64,000 nucleotides of DNA from Parasulfuritortus sp036391875 (GTDB lineage Bacteria; Pseudomonadota; Gammaproteobacteria; Burkholderiales; Thiobacillaceae): positions 216,896-280,895 of the forward strand of contig DASVZA010000016.1 of assembly GCA_036391875.1 (NCBI GenBank), given 5' to 3'. A program made the translations under genes and the position numbers. Below are positions 26,875 to 35,109 of the stretch, piece after piece. The stretch's first letter is position 1; each line of letters opens with the position of its first letter. The notes below the pieces were generated by a model. That model was not told the origin of the DNA and did no database searches. It saw only the letters and a list, made by a program, of their open reading frames with translations.

Positions 26875-27832
26875 AGCCCATCAGGCGGGCGTAACGGGCA
26901 TTGAGCAGGGCATCCAGAGGCTGCTCGCGCAGGTCGGACAGGGCCGCGACCAGCGCATCGCGCATGTTTTCCATCATGGCGTCCGGGTCGCGGTGGGCAC
27001 CACCCAGGGGCTCGCTGACGATCTTGTCGACCAGGCCGAGCGACTTGAGGCGCGGCGCGGTGATGCCCAGGCTTTCCGCCGCCAGCGGCGCCTGCTCGGC
27101 GCTCTTCCAGAGGATGGAGGCGCAGCCCTCGGGCGAGATGACCGAATAGGTCGAATACTGCAGCATCATCACCACGTCGCCGACCCCGATGGCCAGTGCG
27201 CCGCCCGAACCGCCTTCGCCGATCACCGTGCAGATCACCGGCGTCTTCAACTCGGCCATGGCGTACAGATTGCGGGCGATGGCCTCGGACTGGCCGCGCT
27301 CTTCGGCACCGATGCCGGGATAAGCGCCCGGGGTGTCGATGAAGGTCATCACCGGCAACTGGAACTTCTCGGCCATACGCATGAGGCGCAGTGCCTTGCG
27401 ATAGCCCTCGGGCCGCGGCATGCCGAAATTGCGGTACTGGCGCTCCTTGGTGTCGCGGCCTTTCTGATGGCCGATCACCACCACCGGCTCGCCGTGGAAA
27501 CGGGCCAAGCCGCAGACGATGGCGGCATCGTCGGCATAGGCCCGGTCGCCGTGCAGTTCCTCGAAATCGGTGAACAGGGCGCTGATGTAATCCAGGGTGT
27601 AGGGCCGCTGGGGATGGCGCGCCACCTGGGAAATCTGCCAGGCGCCGAGCTTGGCGTAGATGTCCTTGGTCAGCGCGGCGCTCTTTTTCCGGAGCCGGGT
27701 GATTTCCGGCGTCAGGTCGACGGCGGTCGCTTCACCCTCGCCCTCCTTCTCTTCCGAAACTTCCAGCAGACTTTCGATCTTGGCTTCAAGTTCGGCGATG
27801 GGCTGTTCGAATTCCAGGAAAGTGGTCTTCAT
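26843..27832 (-). CDS. accA: Acetyl-CoA carboxylase carboxyltransferase subunit alpha
   Basis: A 329-residue subunit; with AccD it transfers carboxyl from carboxybiotin to acetyl-CoA, beginning fatty acid synthesis. It begins MKTTFLEFEQPIAELEAKI with the usual coiled N-terminus. HGDRAYADDAAIVCGLA (~88), GHQKGRD, FIDTPGAYPGIGAEERGQSEAIARN (~165-189) and GEGGSGGALAIGVGD (~205) form the crotonase core. The open frame runs 47 codons further upstream without family support, so ATG 27832 is used. It overlaps tilS by 32 bp. Confidence 0.97.
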   Translation of the reverse strand: MKTTFLEFEQPIAELEAKIESLLEVSEEKEGEGEATAVDLTPEITRLRKKSAALTKDIYAKLGAWQISQVARHPQRPYTLDYISALFTDFEELHGDRAYADDAAIVCGLARFHGEPVVVIGHQKGRDTKERQYRNFGMPRPEGYRKALRLMRMAEKFQLPVMTFIDTPGAYPGIGAEERGQSEAIARNLYAMAELKTPVICTVIGEGGSGGALAIGVGDVVMMLQYSTYSVISPEGCASILWKSAEQAPLAAESLGITAPRLKSLGLVDKIVSEPLGGAHRDPDAMMENMRDALVAALSDLREQPLDALLNARYARLMGYGKYKETRAR

Positions 27833-27882
27833 CGAGCTAAATCCACATTGACGAGGGGGCGCATTGTACTCCGCCCGCTCGA

Positions 27883-28374
27883 TCAATGGTGATGATGATG
27901 GCCGTCCGGCCCGTGCACGTGGCCGTGGGCGATTTCTTCCGGAATCGCCGCCCGGACGCCTTCCACCCGGCACTGCACCCGCAGGGAATGACCCGCCAGG
28001 GTATGGTTGCCGTCCACCACCACCTTGCCGTCCGCCACGTCGGTGACGGTGTAGAGCAGATGGTGATGGCCGTCTTCGCTGACGCCCTCGAATTGCATGC
28101 CGATTTCCACGCCGGGCGGGAACTGGTCGAGATCCTCGACCCGCACCAGTTCGGCATCGTAGTCACCGAAAGCGTCGTCCGGCTCCAGCACGACATCGGC
28201 TTCGGCGCCGGCCTCCTTGCCCTCCAGCGCAGCTTCCAGCTTCGGGAAAATGCCGTCGTAGCCACCATGCAGATAGGCGGCCGGTTGCTCGGCCGTCGCC
28301 TCCTCCAGCAATTCACCCTGCAAAGTGGTGAGCCGGTAGGAAATCGTGACCACGGTATCCTTGGCAATAAGCAT
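27883..28374 (-). CDS. slyD: FKBP-type peptidyl-prolyl isomerase, SlyD-like
   Basis: A 163-residue protein with the SlyD layout: FKBP half (VVTISYRLTTLQGELLEEA, YDGIFPKLEAALEGKEAG), an inserted chaperone flap (AFGDYDAELVRVEDLDQFP to VVVDGNHTLAGHSL), and a His-rich tail ending HVHGPDGHHHHH suited to nickel or other metals. The family speeds proline isomerisation, acts as a chaperone, and in E. coli assists hydrogenase nickel insertion. It starts directly after the bcp stop boundary (28374/28375). Confidence 0.92.
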   Translation of the reverse strand: MLIAKDTVVTISYRLTTLQGELLEEATAEQPAAYLHGGYDGIFPKLEAALEGKEAGAEADVVLEPDDAFGDYDAELVRVEDLDQFPPGVEIGMQFEGVSEDGHHHLLYTVTDVADGKVVVDGNHTLAGHSLRVQCRVEGVRAAIPEEIAHGHVHGPDGHHHHH

Positions 28375-28839
28375 TCAAAGCCCCTTGATAAGTTGCAGAA
28401 TTTCAGCCGCGTGGCCTTTGGCGGTAACGCCGTAACGCGCATCGCGGATCACACCCTTGCGGTCGATGACGAAGGTGGAACGCTGCACGGTATCGCGCAT
28501 GACGCCATCCACCTCTTTACGAGCCGTCACGCCGTAGGCCTTGCAGGCCTCCATATCCTTGTCGGCCAGCAGGCGGACACTGATGCCGTGCTTGTCGCGG
28601 AATACGCCATGACTGATGCAGTCGTCGCGCGACACGCCCAATACGGTCCACCCCAGTTTGGCGAACTCCGCTTCCAGATCGCTGAACTCGATGGCTTCGG
28701 CGGTGCAGCCGGGCGTATTATCCCGGACATAGAAGTACAGCACCACGTTTTGTTCATTCCTGTAATCCGAAAGCCGAACAATCTCCATGTCAGCATCCGG
28801 CAACTCGAAATCCGGCGCATGATCGCCCGGTTTCAGCAT
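28375..28839 (-). CDS. bcp: Thioredoxin-dependent peroxiredoxin (Bcp/PrxQ family)
   Basis: A 154-residue peroxiredoxin reducing hydrogen and organic peroxides. It begins MLKPGDHAPDFELPDADME. The peroxidatic cysteine is in RDNTPGCTAEAIEFSD (~45). The resolving cysteine found five residues later in E. coli Bcp is absent here (Ile in its place), so it is likely a 1-Cys type or resolves through another residue. ATG 28839 is the family start; the very long open frame upstream of it is antisense to roxA. It is divergent from roxA, with 51 bp between them. Confidence 0.93.
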   Translation of the reverse strand: MLKPGDHAPDFELPDADMEIVRLSDYRNEQNVVLYFYVRDNTPGCTAEAIEFSDLEAEFAKLGWTVLGVSRDDCISHGVFRDKHGISVRLLADKDMEACKAYGVTARKEVDGVMRDTVQRSTFVIDRKGVIRDARYGVTAKGHAAEILQLIKGL

Positions 28840-28890
28840 ATCGACCTCATACCATTGAGTGGGACACCAGCAAATTATACGAGCCGAGTC

Positions 28891-30054
28891 ATGACAAAAA
28901 GCAATCGCCGCGCAAAGACATTTTCCGTACCCGAATTGAAGACCTTGCTGGGCGGCATCACACCGCGCCGGTTCTTCGCGGAATACTGGCAGAAGAAACC
29001 TTTGCTGGTACGTCAGGCCGTGCCGAACCTGGACCGGGTGCTGGACGGCCCGGGCCTGATCGAACTCGCCTGCCAGGACGACGCGGAAAGCCGCCTGGTC
29101 CGCCCGGTGCGCGGCAACTGGCAACGGGAAATCGGCCCGTTCGAGCCGGAGCGTCTGGCGCGCCTGCCGAAACGCAACTGGAGCCTGCTGGTCTCCGGCG
29201 TGAACATGCTGGTCCCGGAAGGCGACGCCCTGCTCAATGCCTTCAACTTCGCCCCCTACGCCCGGCTCGACGACCTCATGGTCAGCCTGGCGCCCACTGG
29301 CGGCGGAGTCGGCCCCCATTTCGACTCCTATGACGTGTTCCTGATCCAGGGTTCGGGCCGGCGCCGCTGGGAAATCAGCGGCCAGGACGACCTGGAACTG
29401 GTCGAGGACTGCGCCTTGCGCATTCTCAAGCGATTCCGGGTCGACCAGTCCTGGGAACTGGAAGCCGGCGACATGCTCTACCTGCCACCCAAGTACGCCC
29501 ACAACGGTGTGGCCTTGAGCGACGACTGCATGACCTGGTCGATCGGTTTCCGCGCACCGAGCGCACAGGAAATGGCGACCGAATTCCTGGTCTACCTGCA
29601 GGACAACATCTGCATGGACGGCTTCTACGCCGACCCCGACCTGGGCCACTCGGCCCACCCCGGCCGGATCCCCACTATCATGGCCAACCGCCTGAAGGAG
29701 ATGATCCGGAGCATCCGCTGGACCGACCGCGATATGGAGGATTTCATCGGCCGCTACCTGAGCGACCCCAAACCCAACATATTCTTCGATCCGCCTGTCC
29801 GCCCGATCGGTTACGCCCGTTTCCACAAACTGGCCTGCGAGCGCGGGGTGGCACTCGATGCCCGCTCGCGCATGCTTTACCTGGGCCGGGCCTTTTTCAT
29901 GAACGGGGAAAGACTGGAGGTCGAGCGAGCCATTCAGGTCCTGCTACAGCATTTGGCCGATCGCCGTTACTTGCCGGCCACCGATCTCGATGAGGTATTC
30001 ACCAGCCTGTTGTATGAATGGTACAGAGCCGGCTATCTCTGGCCAAAAAAATAA
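28891..30054 (+). CDS. roxA: Ribosomal protein L16 arginine hydroxylase (RoxA/YcfD-like JmjC oxygenase)
   Basis: A 387-residue Fe(II)/2-oxoglutarate-dependent oxygenase. It begins MTKSNRRAKTFSVPELKTLLG. The double-stranded beta-helix carries the iron-binding HFD of GPHFDSYDVFL (~149) and the distal His of LPPKYAHNGVAL (~205), and a C-terminal winged-helix dimer domain follows. E. coli YcfD hydroxylates Arg81 of ribosomal protein L16. The C-terminus ends LYEWYRAGYLWPKK. It is divergent from bcp. Confidence 0.88.
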   Translation: MTKSNRRAKTFSVPELKTLLGGITPRRFFAEYWQKKPLLVRQAVPNLDRVLDGPGLIELACQDDAESRLVRPVRGNWQREIGPFEPERLARLPKRNWSLLVSGVNMLVPEGDALLNAFNFAPYARLDDLMVSLAPTGGGVGPHFDSYDVFLIQGSGRRRWEISGQDDLELVEDCALRILKRFRVDQSWELEAGDMLYLPPKYAHNGVALSDDCMTWSIGFRAPSAQEMATEFLVYLQDNICMDGFYADPDLGHSAHPGRIPTIMANRLKEMIRSIRWTDRDMEDFIGRYLSDPKPNIFFDPPVRPIGYARFHKLACERGVALDARSRMLYLGRAFFMNGERLEVERAIQVLLQHLADRRYLPATDLDEVFTSLLYEWYRAGYLWPKK

Positions 30055-30173
30055 CACAATGATTTTTATGAAAAAACCATATCGAACAAGCATCTGGAAA
30101 TACAAAAATGGCAATATGCGGCTCAATAAACAGGAAAAAACTGTCGGCCACTAGCATTAGCCGGGCTTTTTGC

Positions 30174-30179
30174 TAAAAT
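30174..30179 (+). promoter_or_regulatory. Candidate extended -10 promoter of the small lipoprotein gene
   Basis: TGC-TAAAAT (30171-30179) matches an extended -10 element (TGnTATAAT-like). There is no convincing -35, but the upstream ~100 bases are much more AT-rich than the surroundings. Transcription would start near 30186, giving an ~80-nt leader. Confidence 0.45.
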
Positions 30180-30192
30180 TTTGCTCGCGTTG

Positions 30193-30251
30193 GTTCTTAG
30201 GAAGGCACTGCCTCCTGGCAACTGCGTAAGAACTTCGTTGATCAACTTACG
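30193..30251 (+). promoter_or_regulatory. Structured leader with alternative hairpins upstream of lipoprotein gene
   Basis: GTTCTTA (30193-30199) can pair with TAAGAAC (30227-30233), enclosing an inner hairpin (AGGA-A-GGC-ACT-GCC-TCCT). The overlapping CGTAAG (30225-30230) can instead pair with CTTACG (30246-30251), whose end lies 4 bases before the AAGGAA ribosome binding site. A palindrome GTTGATCAAC (30237-30246) lies between. The two stems share TAAG and exclude each other, as in attenuators and thermosensors. The regulatory role is inference. Confidence 0.5.
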
Positions 30252-30267
30252 TTTAAGGAAACTTCAA

Positions 30268-30510
30268 ATGAAATATTCCGTCCTGCTCGCCGCCCTCCTG
30301 GCCCTGGGTCTGTCCGCTTGTGGCAAGAAAGAAGAAGCTGCTGCCCCCGCTCCGGCTCCCGAAGCCGCTGCTCCCGCCCCCGCCGCTCCTGAAGCTGCTC
30401 CGGCTCCCGCTCCCGCCGCTCCTGACGCTGCCGCTCCGGCTGCTCCCGCTGGCGACGCCGCTGCTCCGGCCCCGGCTGCTCCCGACGCTGCTGCCCCCGC
30501 CAAGCAATAA
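30268..30510 (+). CDS. Small Ala/Pro-rich lipoprotein
   Basis: An 80-residue protein. The signal peptide MKYSVLLAALLALGLSACG carries the lipobox LSAC (Cys ~18), followed by GKKEE and then a tail made almost wholly of Ala and Pro with a few Glu/Asp, ending APAKQ. ATG 30268 has AAGGAA seven bases upstream. The tail could be an extended spacer that reaches through the periplasm. The function is not recognised. Its own terminator and a structured leader suggest it is transcribed alone, perhaps strongly. Confidence 0.75.
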   Translation: MKYSVLLAALLALGLSACGKKEEAAAPAPAPEAAAPAPAAPEAAPAPAPAAPDAAAPAAPAGDAAAPAPAAPDAAAPAKQ

Positions 30511-30524
30511 TTCATTGCTCGCGC

Positions 30525-30554
30525 AAAAAAGCCAGCCTTCGGGCTGGCTTTTTT
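30525..30554. terminator. Bidirectional terminator between lipoprotein and aminotransferase genes
   Basis: A6-GCCAGCC-TTCG-GGCTGGC-T6: a 7-bp GC stem with a UUCG tetraloop and T/A tracts on both sides. The minus-strand aminotransferase stop (30553-30555) touches the plus-strand T-tract, so the element can serve both convergent genes. Confidence 0.93.
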
Positions 30555-31734
30555 ATTGCCCGAGGAAACGGGCGATCCGCGTCACCGCCTCCTCTATCCT
30601 GGCTTCATCGGTCGTATAGGCGAACCGCACGTAGCGGCCGGCTGCCGAGTGGCCGAAATCCGTGCCCGGCGTAATGGCAACCCCAGCCTGCTGCAACAGG
30701 TCTGCCGCAAGAACCTCCGAATCCACCGCCAAACCGCCGATGTCGGCATAGACATAAAAAGCCCCTTGCGGCCTGACCGGCACGGCAATACCGAGGCTCT
30801 CCAAGGCCGGCACCAGCACATCGCGCCGACGACGCAATTCAGCCTTGCAGCGCTCCAAGACCAGGCGCGTTTCCCCCGAGAATGCAGCAAGTGCGGCATG
30901 CTGGGCCGGCGTCGAAGCCGCCAGGAAGACGTTCTGGGCCAAGCGGTCGATGGCGGGCATCAACGCTTCCGGCACGACCAGCCAGCCCAGGCGCCAGCCG
31001 GTCATCAGCCAGTATTTGGAGAAACTGTTTAGTACGACGACGTCTTCGCCCAGGCTCGCGGCGGTCGGCGGCGAGGCTTCATACACCAATTCGTGGTAGA
31101 TCTCGTCGACGATCAGCCAGCCGCCCCGCTCGCGCACGAAAGCGTGAATGGCCTTCAACTCGCCATGGGCGATCAAGGTACCGGTGGGATTGGCCGGGTT
31201 GGCGATCAATACGCCTTTGGTGCGTTCCGTCCAATGCCGGCGCACGATCTCGGCCGTCAACTGGAACCCCGTTTCGGGACCGACCGGAATGCCGATGCCT
31301 GTGGCCTCCACCAACCGGGCGAAATGACGGTTGCATGGATAGCCGGGGTCCGCCAGCAGGACTTCGTCGCCCGGGTCGAACAAGGCGGCCATCACCAACA
31401 GCAGGGCACCCGAGGCGCCTGGAGTGACGGCTACCCGAGCAGATGGCAGGGCCACGCCGTGGCGATCGGCGTAATAGCCGGCAATCGCCTCGCGCAACGC
31501 CGGCAGACCGAGCGATGGGGTATAGCGGGTCTGGCCGTCGCGCAACGCCCGGACCCCGGCCTCGATGATGGTCGGCGGTGTGGGGAAGTCGGGCTCGCCG
31601 ACCTCCAGATGAATGACGTCCCGGCCGGCGGCCTGCATGGCCTGGGCCTGGGCCAGGATATCCATGACCCGGAACGGTTCGATATCGGCGAGGCGGAGCG
31701 CGGTGGGCATCCTGTGGTCAGGCTTCGGTGGCAT
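30553..31734 (-). CDS. PLP-dependent class I/II aminotransferase
   Basis: A 393-residue fold-type I aminotransferase. Visible are HLEVGEPDFPTPP (~42-54), TPGASGALLLVMAALFDPGDEVL (~103-125), NPANPTGTL (~180), DEIYHELVY (~210) and the PLP lysine in SFSKYWLMTGWRLGW (~237). The C-terminal substrate arginine is in RYVRFAYTTDE (~370). The group includes aspartate, alanine and related aminotransferases; substrate cannot be assigned. The start at 31734 has AGGA nine bases upstream; a second ATG eight codons in is possible. Confidence 0.88.
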   Translation of the reverse strand: MPPKPDHRMPTALRLADIEPFRVMDILAQAQAMQAAGRDVIHLEVGEPDFPTPPTIIEAGVRALRDGQTRYTPSLGLPALREAIAGYYADRHGVALPSARVAVTPGASGALLLVMAALFDPGDEVLLADPGYPCNRHFARLVEATGIGIPVGPETGFQLTAEIVRRHWTERTKGVLIANPANPTGTLIAHGELKAIHAFVRERGGWLIVDEIYHELVYEASPPTAASLGEDVVVLNSFSKYWLMTGWRLGWLVVPEALMPAIDRLAQNVFLAASTPAQHAALAAFSGETRLVLERCKAELRRRRDVLVPALESLGIAVPVRPQGAFYVYADIGGLAVDSEVLAADLLQQAGVAITPGTDFGHSAAGRYVRFAYTTDEARIEEAVTRIARFLGQ

Positions 31735-31844
31735 GTCGATCGATCCTCACAAACCGGCCAGGCAACCGGACCGGTTCCATGCGGGCGCCACATCCGAAGC
31801 GCCCTCATCAGCGCATGCGGGAACAGCGTGGCTGGAAACGACGT

Positions 31845-31864
31845 CCCGGCAACGCATTGCCGGG
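31845..31864 (-). terminator. Perfect hairpin behind the thioredoxin gene, possible weak terminator
   Basis: CCCGGCAA-CGCA-TTGCCGGG: an 8-bp perfect stem 10 bases after the thioredoxin stop on the minus strand. There is no T-tract, so termination may be weak or factor-dependent. A second stem, GCCGGCC-GGATCA-GGCCGGC (31864-31883), spans the stop codon itself. Confidence 0.4.
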
Positions 31865-31873
31865 CCGGCCGGA

Positions 31874-32260
31874 TCAGGCCGGCAGGTGCTTGTCGATGAA
31901 TTCGCGGATGAAATGTTCGGGCTTGGCGCCATGGAAGCGGTCCACCATCTCGCCGCCGACGAACAGCAGCACGGTCGGGAAGCCGCGTGCGCCGTAGCGG
32001 CCGGCGATCTTCATGTTGTCCTCCTCGTCCACCTCCACCTTGGCCAGCACCACCTTGCCGGCGTATTCCGGGATCACCTTGGCCAGCACCGGCGAGAGGA
32101 AATGGCAGGGACCGCACCAGTCTGCCCATAGATCGACCAGGACGATCCGGCTATGCGAAGCCTCGACCACGTCGATTTCGAAGTGGTGAAGATCGGTATC
32201 GAAGATCGCCTCTTTCGCCACGTTGGCGTCGTGGGCCGGGTCATGCAACTGGAAAGTCAT
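31874..32260 (-). CDS. Thioredoxin-family protein
   Basis: A 128-residue protein with a full thioredoxin fold. The active site is DLWADWCGPCHFLSPVL (~43-59), the cis-proline is in RGFPTVLLF (~92), and there is a ~25-residue N-terminal extension (MTFQLHDPAHDANVAKEAIFD). The HF after the active site and the extension distinguish it from the housekeeping TrxA, so it may be a secondary thioredoxin or co-chaperone-like form. No signal peptide is seen, so it is cytosolic. It overlaps the end of mtfA by 20 bp. Confidence 0.88.
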   Translation of the reverse strand: MTFQLHDPAHDANVAKEAIFDTDLHHFEIDVVEASHSRIVLVDLWADWCGPCHFLSPVLAKVIPEYAGKVVLAKVEVDEEDNMKIAGRYGARGFPTVLLFVGGEMVDRFHGAKPEHFIREFIDKHLPA

Positions 32261-33023
32261 TGATTCGCTCCAATCTTGCCAATGGGTCCTGTTTGTAGAA
32301 ACGCATCAGCAGTTCATACACCGCCGGATACTCGTCGTGCAAGACATCCGGCATCTCGAAGAAGGCCTCCGACAGCACCGCGAAGAACTCGGCTGGGCTT
32401 TCCGAGGCGTACGGGTCGATGACCGTCTCCTCGCCGCGGTCGACGCGCCTGCAGAAATGGTCGTAGGCCCGCTCGAACACCCTGCCCCACTCGTCGGCCT
32501 TGAGGCCGGAATGCAGGGCCGGCAGGCCGTCCACCGCACCGTTCTTCATGTCCAGCTTGTGGGCGAACTCGTGGATCACCACGTTGTAGCCCTCGCCGCC
32601 GCCCGAATGCAGCACGTCGTCCCAGGACAGCACCAGCGGACCGCCTTCCCAGGCCTCGCCGCTCAAGGGCTGGCGCACCCGATGGACGACGCCGAAGTCG
32701 TCGACGACCTCGCGTTCCGGCACGAACTCGGCCGGATAGACCACGACCTCGTTCCAGCCCCGATACCACGAATAGCCGATGTTCAGCACCGGCAGGACCG
32801 CGAACGCGGCGATGCGGGTCGCCATCGCCGCATCGACGGCATGGCCGGCGGCGCCCGAGAAATGCTTGTCGGCGATCAGCTCGCCCGCCAGTTCCCGAAG
32901 CCGCTCAGCCTCGTCCGCGGCCAGGCCGTCGAACACCGGCAGCGACAGCGCTTCGGTCCAGGCGGCCGGATCGAGTTCCAATGGCGCCTTGCGGCCGAAC
33001 AGGGATTTCAGGAAGCCGGCCAT
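32241..33023 (-). CDS. mtfA: MtfA-family zinc peptidase
   Basis: A 260-residue zincin-like protein. The HEFAHKLDMKNGAVDG motif (~150-165) supplies HExxH, and the third ligand lies in ESPAEFFAVLSEAFFE (~205-220). E. coli MtfA is a peptidase that binds the repressor Mlc and thereby raises glucose PTS expression; whether a PTS target exists here is unknown. It lies between typA (32-bp gap) and the thioredoxin gene (20-bp overlap). Confidence 0.9.
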   Translation of the reverse strand: MAGFLKSLFGRKAPLELDPAAWTEALSLPVFDGLAADEAERLRELAGELIADKHFSGAAGHAVDAAMATRIAAFAVLPVLNIGYSWYRGWNEVVVYPAEFVPEREVVDDFGVVHRVRQPLSGEAWEGGPLVLSWDDVLHSGGGEGYNVVIHEFAHKLDMKNGAVDGLPALHSGLKADEWGRVFERAYDHFCRRVDRGEETVIDPYASESPAEFFAVLSEAFFEMPDVLHDEYPAVYELLMRFYKQDPLARLERINDFPVA

Positions 33024-33055
33024 CCCTGTCCTCGACCTTGCGGGAGAATTCCGCC

Positions 33056-34885
33056 TCAGCCCTCGCGCGTTGCCCGCCGACGATCGTGCTCTTTCAGGTG
33101 GCGCTTGCGGATGCGGATGGTCTTGGGCGTGATCTCGACCAGTTCGTCGTCGTCGATGAATTCGACTGCGGACTCCAGCGTCAGCTTGATCGGCGGGGTC
33201 AGGCGCACCGCCTCGTCGGTGCCGGAGGCACGGACGTTGGTCAGCTGCTTACCCTTGATCGGGTTGACCACCAGGTCGTTGTCGCGACTGTGGATGCCGA
33301 TGATCATGCCCTCGTACAGCTTGTCGCCGGGCGCGACGAACATGCGGCCGCGGTCTTCCAGCTTCCACAGCGCGTAGGCCACCGCCTCGCCGTCTTCCTG
33401 CGAGATCAGCACGCCGTTGTGGCGGCCGGGCAGGTCGGCCTTGACCGGGCCGTAGTCGTCGAACACGTGGCTGATCAGGCCGGTGCCGCGGGTCATGGTC
33501 ATGAAGTCGGACTGGAAGCCGATCAGGCCCCGGGCCGGGATGTGGTACTCGATGCGGGTGCGGCCATTGGGGTCGGCTTCCATGTTGGTCAGCTCGCCGC
33601 GCCGGCGGCCGATCTCTTCCATCACCGCGCCCTGGTGCTCGTTCTCCAGGTCGATGCTGAGGTTCTCGTACGGCTCGCACTTCTCGCCATTGATCTCCTT
33701 GTAGACCACGCGCGGCTTGCCGACGGCCAGCTCGAAGCCCTCGCGGCGCATGTTCTCGAGCAGGATGGTGAGGTGCAGCTCACCGCGGCCGGAGACCCGG
33801 AACACGTCGGCATCGCCGGTGTCCTCGACGCGCAGGGCGACGTTGGTCAGCAACTCCTTGTTCAGGCGGTCGCGAATCTGGCGGCTGGTGATGAACTTGC
33901 CCTCGGTGCCGGCCAGCGGCGACGAGTTGACCATGAAGTCCATGGTCAGGGTCGGCTCGTCCACCGACAGCATGGGCAGGCCGACCGGCGCGTCCCGGTC
34001 GCAGATGGTGACGCCGATGCCGATGTCGTCCAGGCCGGAGATGATGATGATGTCGCCGGCCTCGGCCTCGTCCACCGGCACGCGCTCCAGACCCTTGAAG
34101 CCGAGTACCTGGTTGATGCGGCCGGAAGCCACCTGTTCCTCGTGGTTCATCACCACCACGTTCTCGCCCGGCTTGATGCGGCCGTTCAGCACGCGGCCGA
34201 CGCCGAGACGGCCGGTGTAGGTCGAGTAGTCGAGCGCGGCGATCTGCAGTTGCAGCGGCGCATCGGGATCGCCCGGCGGGGTCGGCACATGCTTAAGCAC
34301 GGTCTCGAACAGCGGCTTCATGTCAGATGCCGAACCGCCCGAGGACGGCGCGTCCTTCAGTTCGAGACAGGCCCAGCCGTTCAGGCCGGAGGCGTAGATG
34401 ATCGGGAAATCGAGTTGTTCGTCGGTGGCGTGCAGCTTGTCGAACAGATCGAAGGTCTGGTCCACCACCCAGTCCGGACGGGCGCCGGGGCGGTCGACCT
34501 TGTTCACCACCACGATGGGATGCAGGCCGAGGGCCAGCGCCTTCTTGGTCACGAAACGGGTCTGCGGCATCGGGCCTTCCACCGCATCGACCAGCAGCAG
34601 CACGCCATCCACCATGCCCAGCACGCGCTCCACCTCGCCGCCGAAGTCGGCGTGGCCGGGGGTGTCGACGATGTTGATGCGGGTGCCGTCGTAGTCGATG
34701 GCCGTGTTCTTGGCCAGGATGGTGATGCCCCGCTCCTTCTCCAGGTCGTTGGAGTCCATCATCCGCTCGGAGAGCTGCTGGTGGGCGGCGAAGGTGCCGG
34801 ACTGTTGCAGGAGCTTGTCCACCAGGGTGGTCTTGCCATGGTCGACGTGAGCGATGATGGCGATGTTACGGAGGGCGCGGGCCAT
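33056..34885 (-). CDS. typA: Ribosome-associated GTPase TypA/BipA
   Basis: A 609-residue translational GTPase. The G domain has IAHVDHGKTTLVDKLL (~11-26), RGITI, VDTPGHADFGGEVERVL (~73-89) and NKVD. An EF-Tu-like domain 2, two EF-G-like domains and the TypA-specific C-terminal domain (PKTIRIRKRHLKEHDRRR) follow. It helps 50S assembly and adaptation to cold or stress. Length is typical. Confidence 0.97.
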   Translation of the reverse strand: MARALRNIAIIAHVDHGKTTLVDKLLQQSGTFAAHQQLSERMMDSNDLEKERGITILAKNTAIDYDGTRINIVDTPGHADFGGEVERVLGMVDGVLLLVDAVEGPMPQTRFVTKKALALGLHPIVVVNKVDRPGARPDWVVDQTFDLFDKLHATDEQLDFPIIYASGLNGWACLELKDAPSSGGSASDMKPLFETVLKHVPTPPGDPDAPLQLQIAALDYSTYTGRLGVGRVLNGRIKPGENVVVMNHEEQVASGRINQVLGFKGLERVPVDEAEAGDIIIISGLDDIGIGVTICDRDAPVGLPMLSVDEPTLTMDFMVNSSPLAGTEGKFITSRQIRDRLNKELLTNVALRVEDTGDADVFRVSGRGELHLTILLENMRREGFELAVGKPRVVYKEINGEKCEPYENLSIDLENEHQGAVMEEIGRRRGELTNMEADPNGRTRIEYHIPARGLIGFQSDFMTMTRGTGLISHVFDDYGPVKADLPGRHNGVLISQEDGEAVAYALWKLEDRGRMFVAPGDKLYEGMIIGIHSRDNDLVVNPIKGKQLTNVRASGTDEAVRLTPPIKLTLESAVEFIDDDELVEITPKTIRIRKRHLKEHDRRRATREG

Positions 34886-34974
34886 AAATACCTGATATTG
34901 CTTGAAAGAAAGGCGCGCATTCTAGCACGCCGGGGTGACGAAACATGACGACCCCTCGCCCGAAAATAAGGTAG

Positions 34975-35001
34975 GGTGCGATAAGCAAAGCGCATTGCAC
35001 C
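34975..35001. repeat. 27-bp imperfect palindrome, copy 1
   Basis: GGTGCGATAAGC-AAA-GCGCATTGCACC. Arms pair except for two internal mismatches and a G:T. It belongs to the widespread proteobacterial GGTGCGATAAGC-type extragenic palindromes. Copy 2 is 39 bp away. Confidence 0.75.
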
Positions 35002-35040
35002 ATTCTCAGAGAGCGGATAAATAACGGCGATGAATTATCC

Positions 35041-35067
35041 GGCGCCATAACCGAAGGGCATTGCGCC
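35041..35067. repeat. 27-bp imperfect palindrome, copy 2
   Basis: GGCGCCATAACC-GAA-GGGCATTGCGCC, the same length and layout as 34975-35001. Pairs 3:25 (T-A to C-G) and 11:17 (G-C to C-G) change together, so the hairpin is preserved. The stem extends outward to ATCCGGCGC / GCGCCGGAT (35037-35071). Another inverted repeat, GGATAA / TTATCC, lies at 35015-35040. Confidence 0.75.
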
Positions 35068-35109
35068 GGATCTTCTGTAGTTGATTTTTCGGATGGGCGT
35101 AGGCCGGAG

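Noticed and set aside
28840..29826. N-terminal extension of bcp by over 300 codons
   Set aside because: The frame stays open but is antisense to the well-supported roxA gene. Bcp proteins begin at MLKPGDHAPDF, and the ATG at 28839 fits.
30253..30507. Ser/Gly-rich minus-strand ORF opposite the small lipoprotein
   Set aside because: It is the complement of the Ala/Pro codon run (GCN/CCN read backwards gives Gly/Ser/Arg). No start signals support it.
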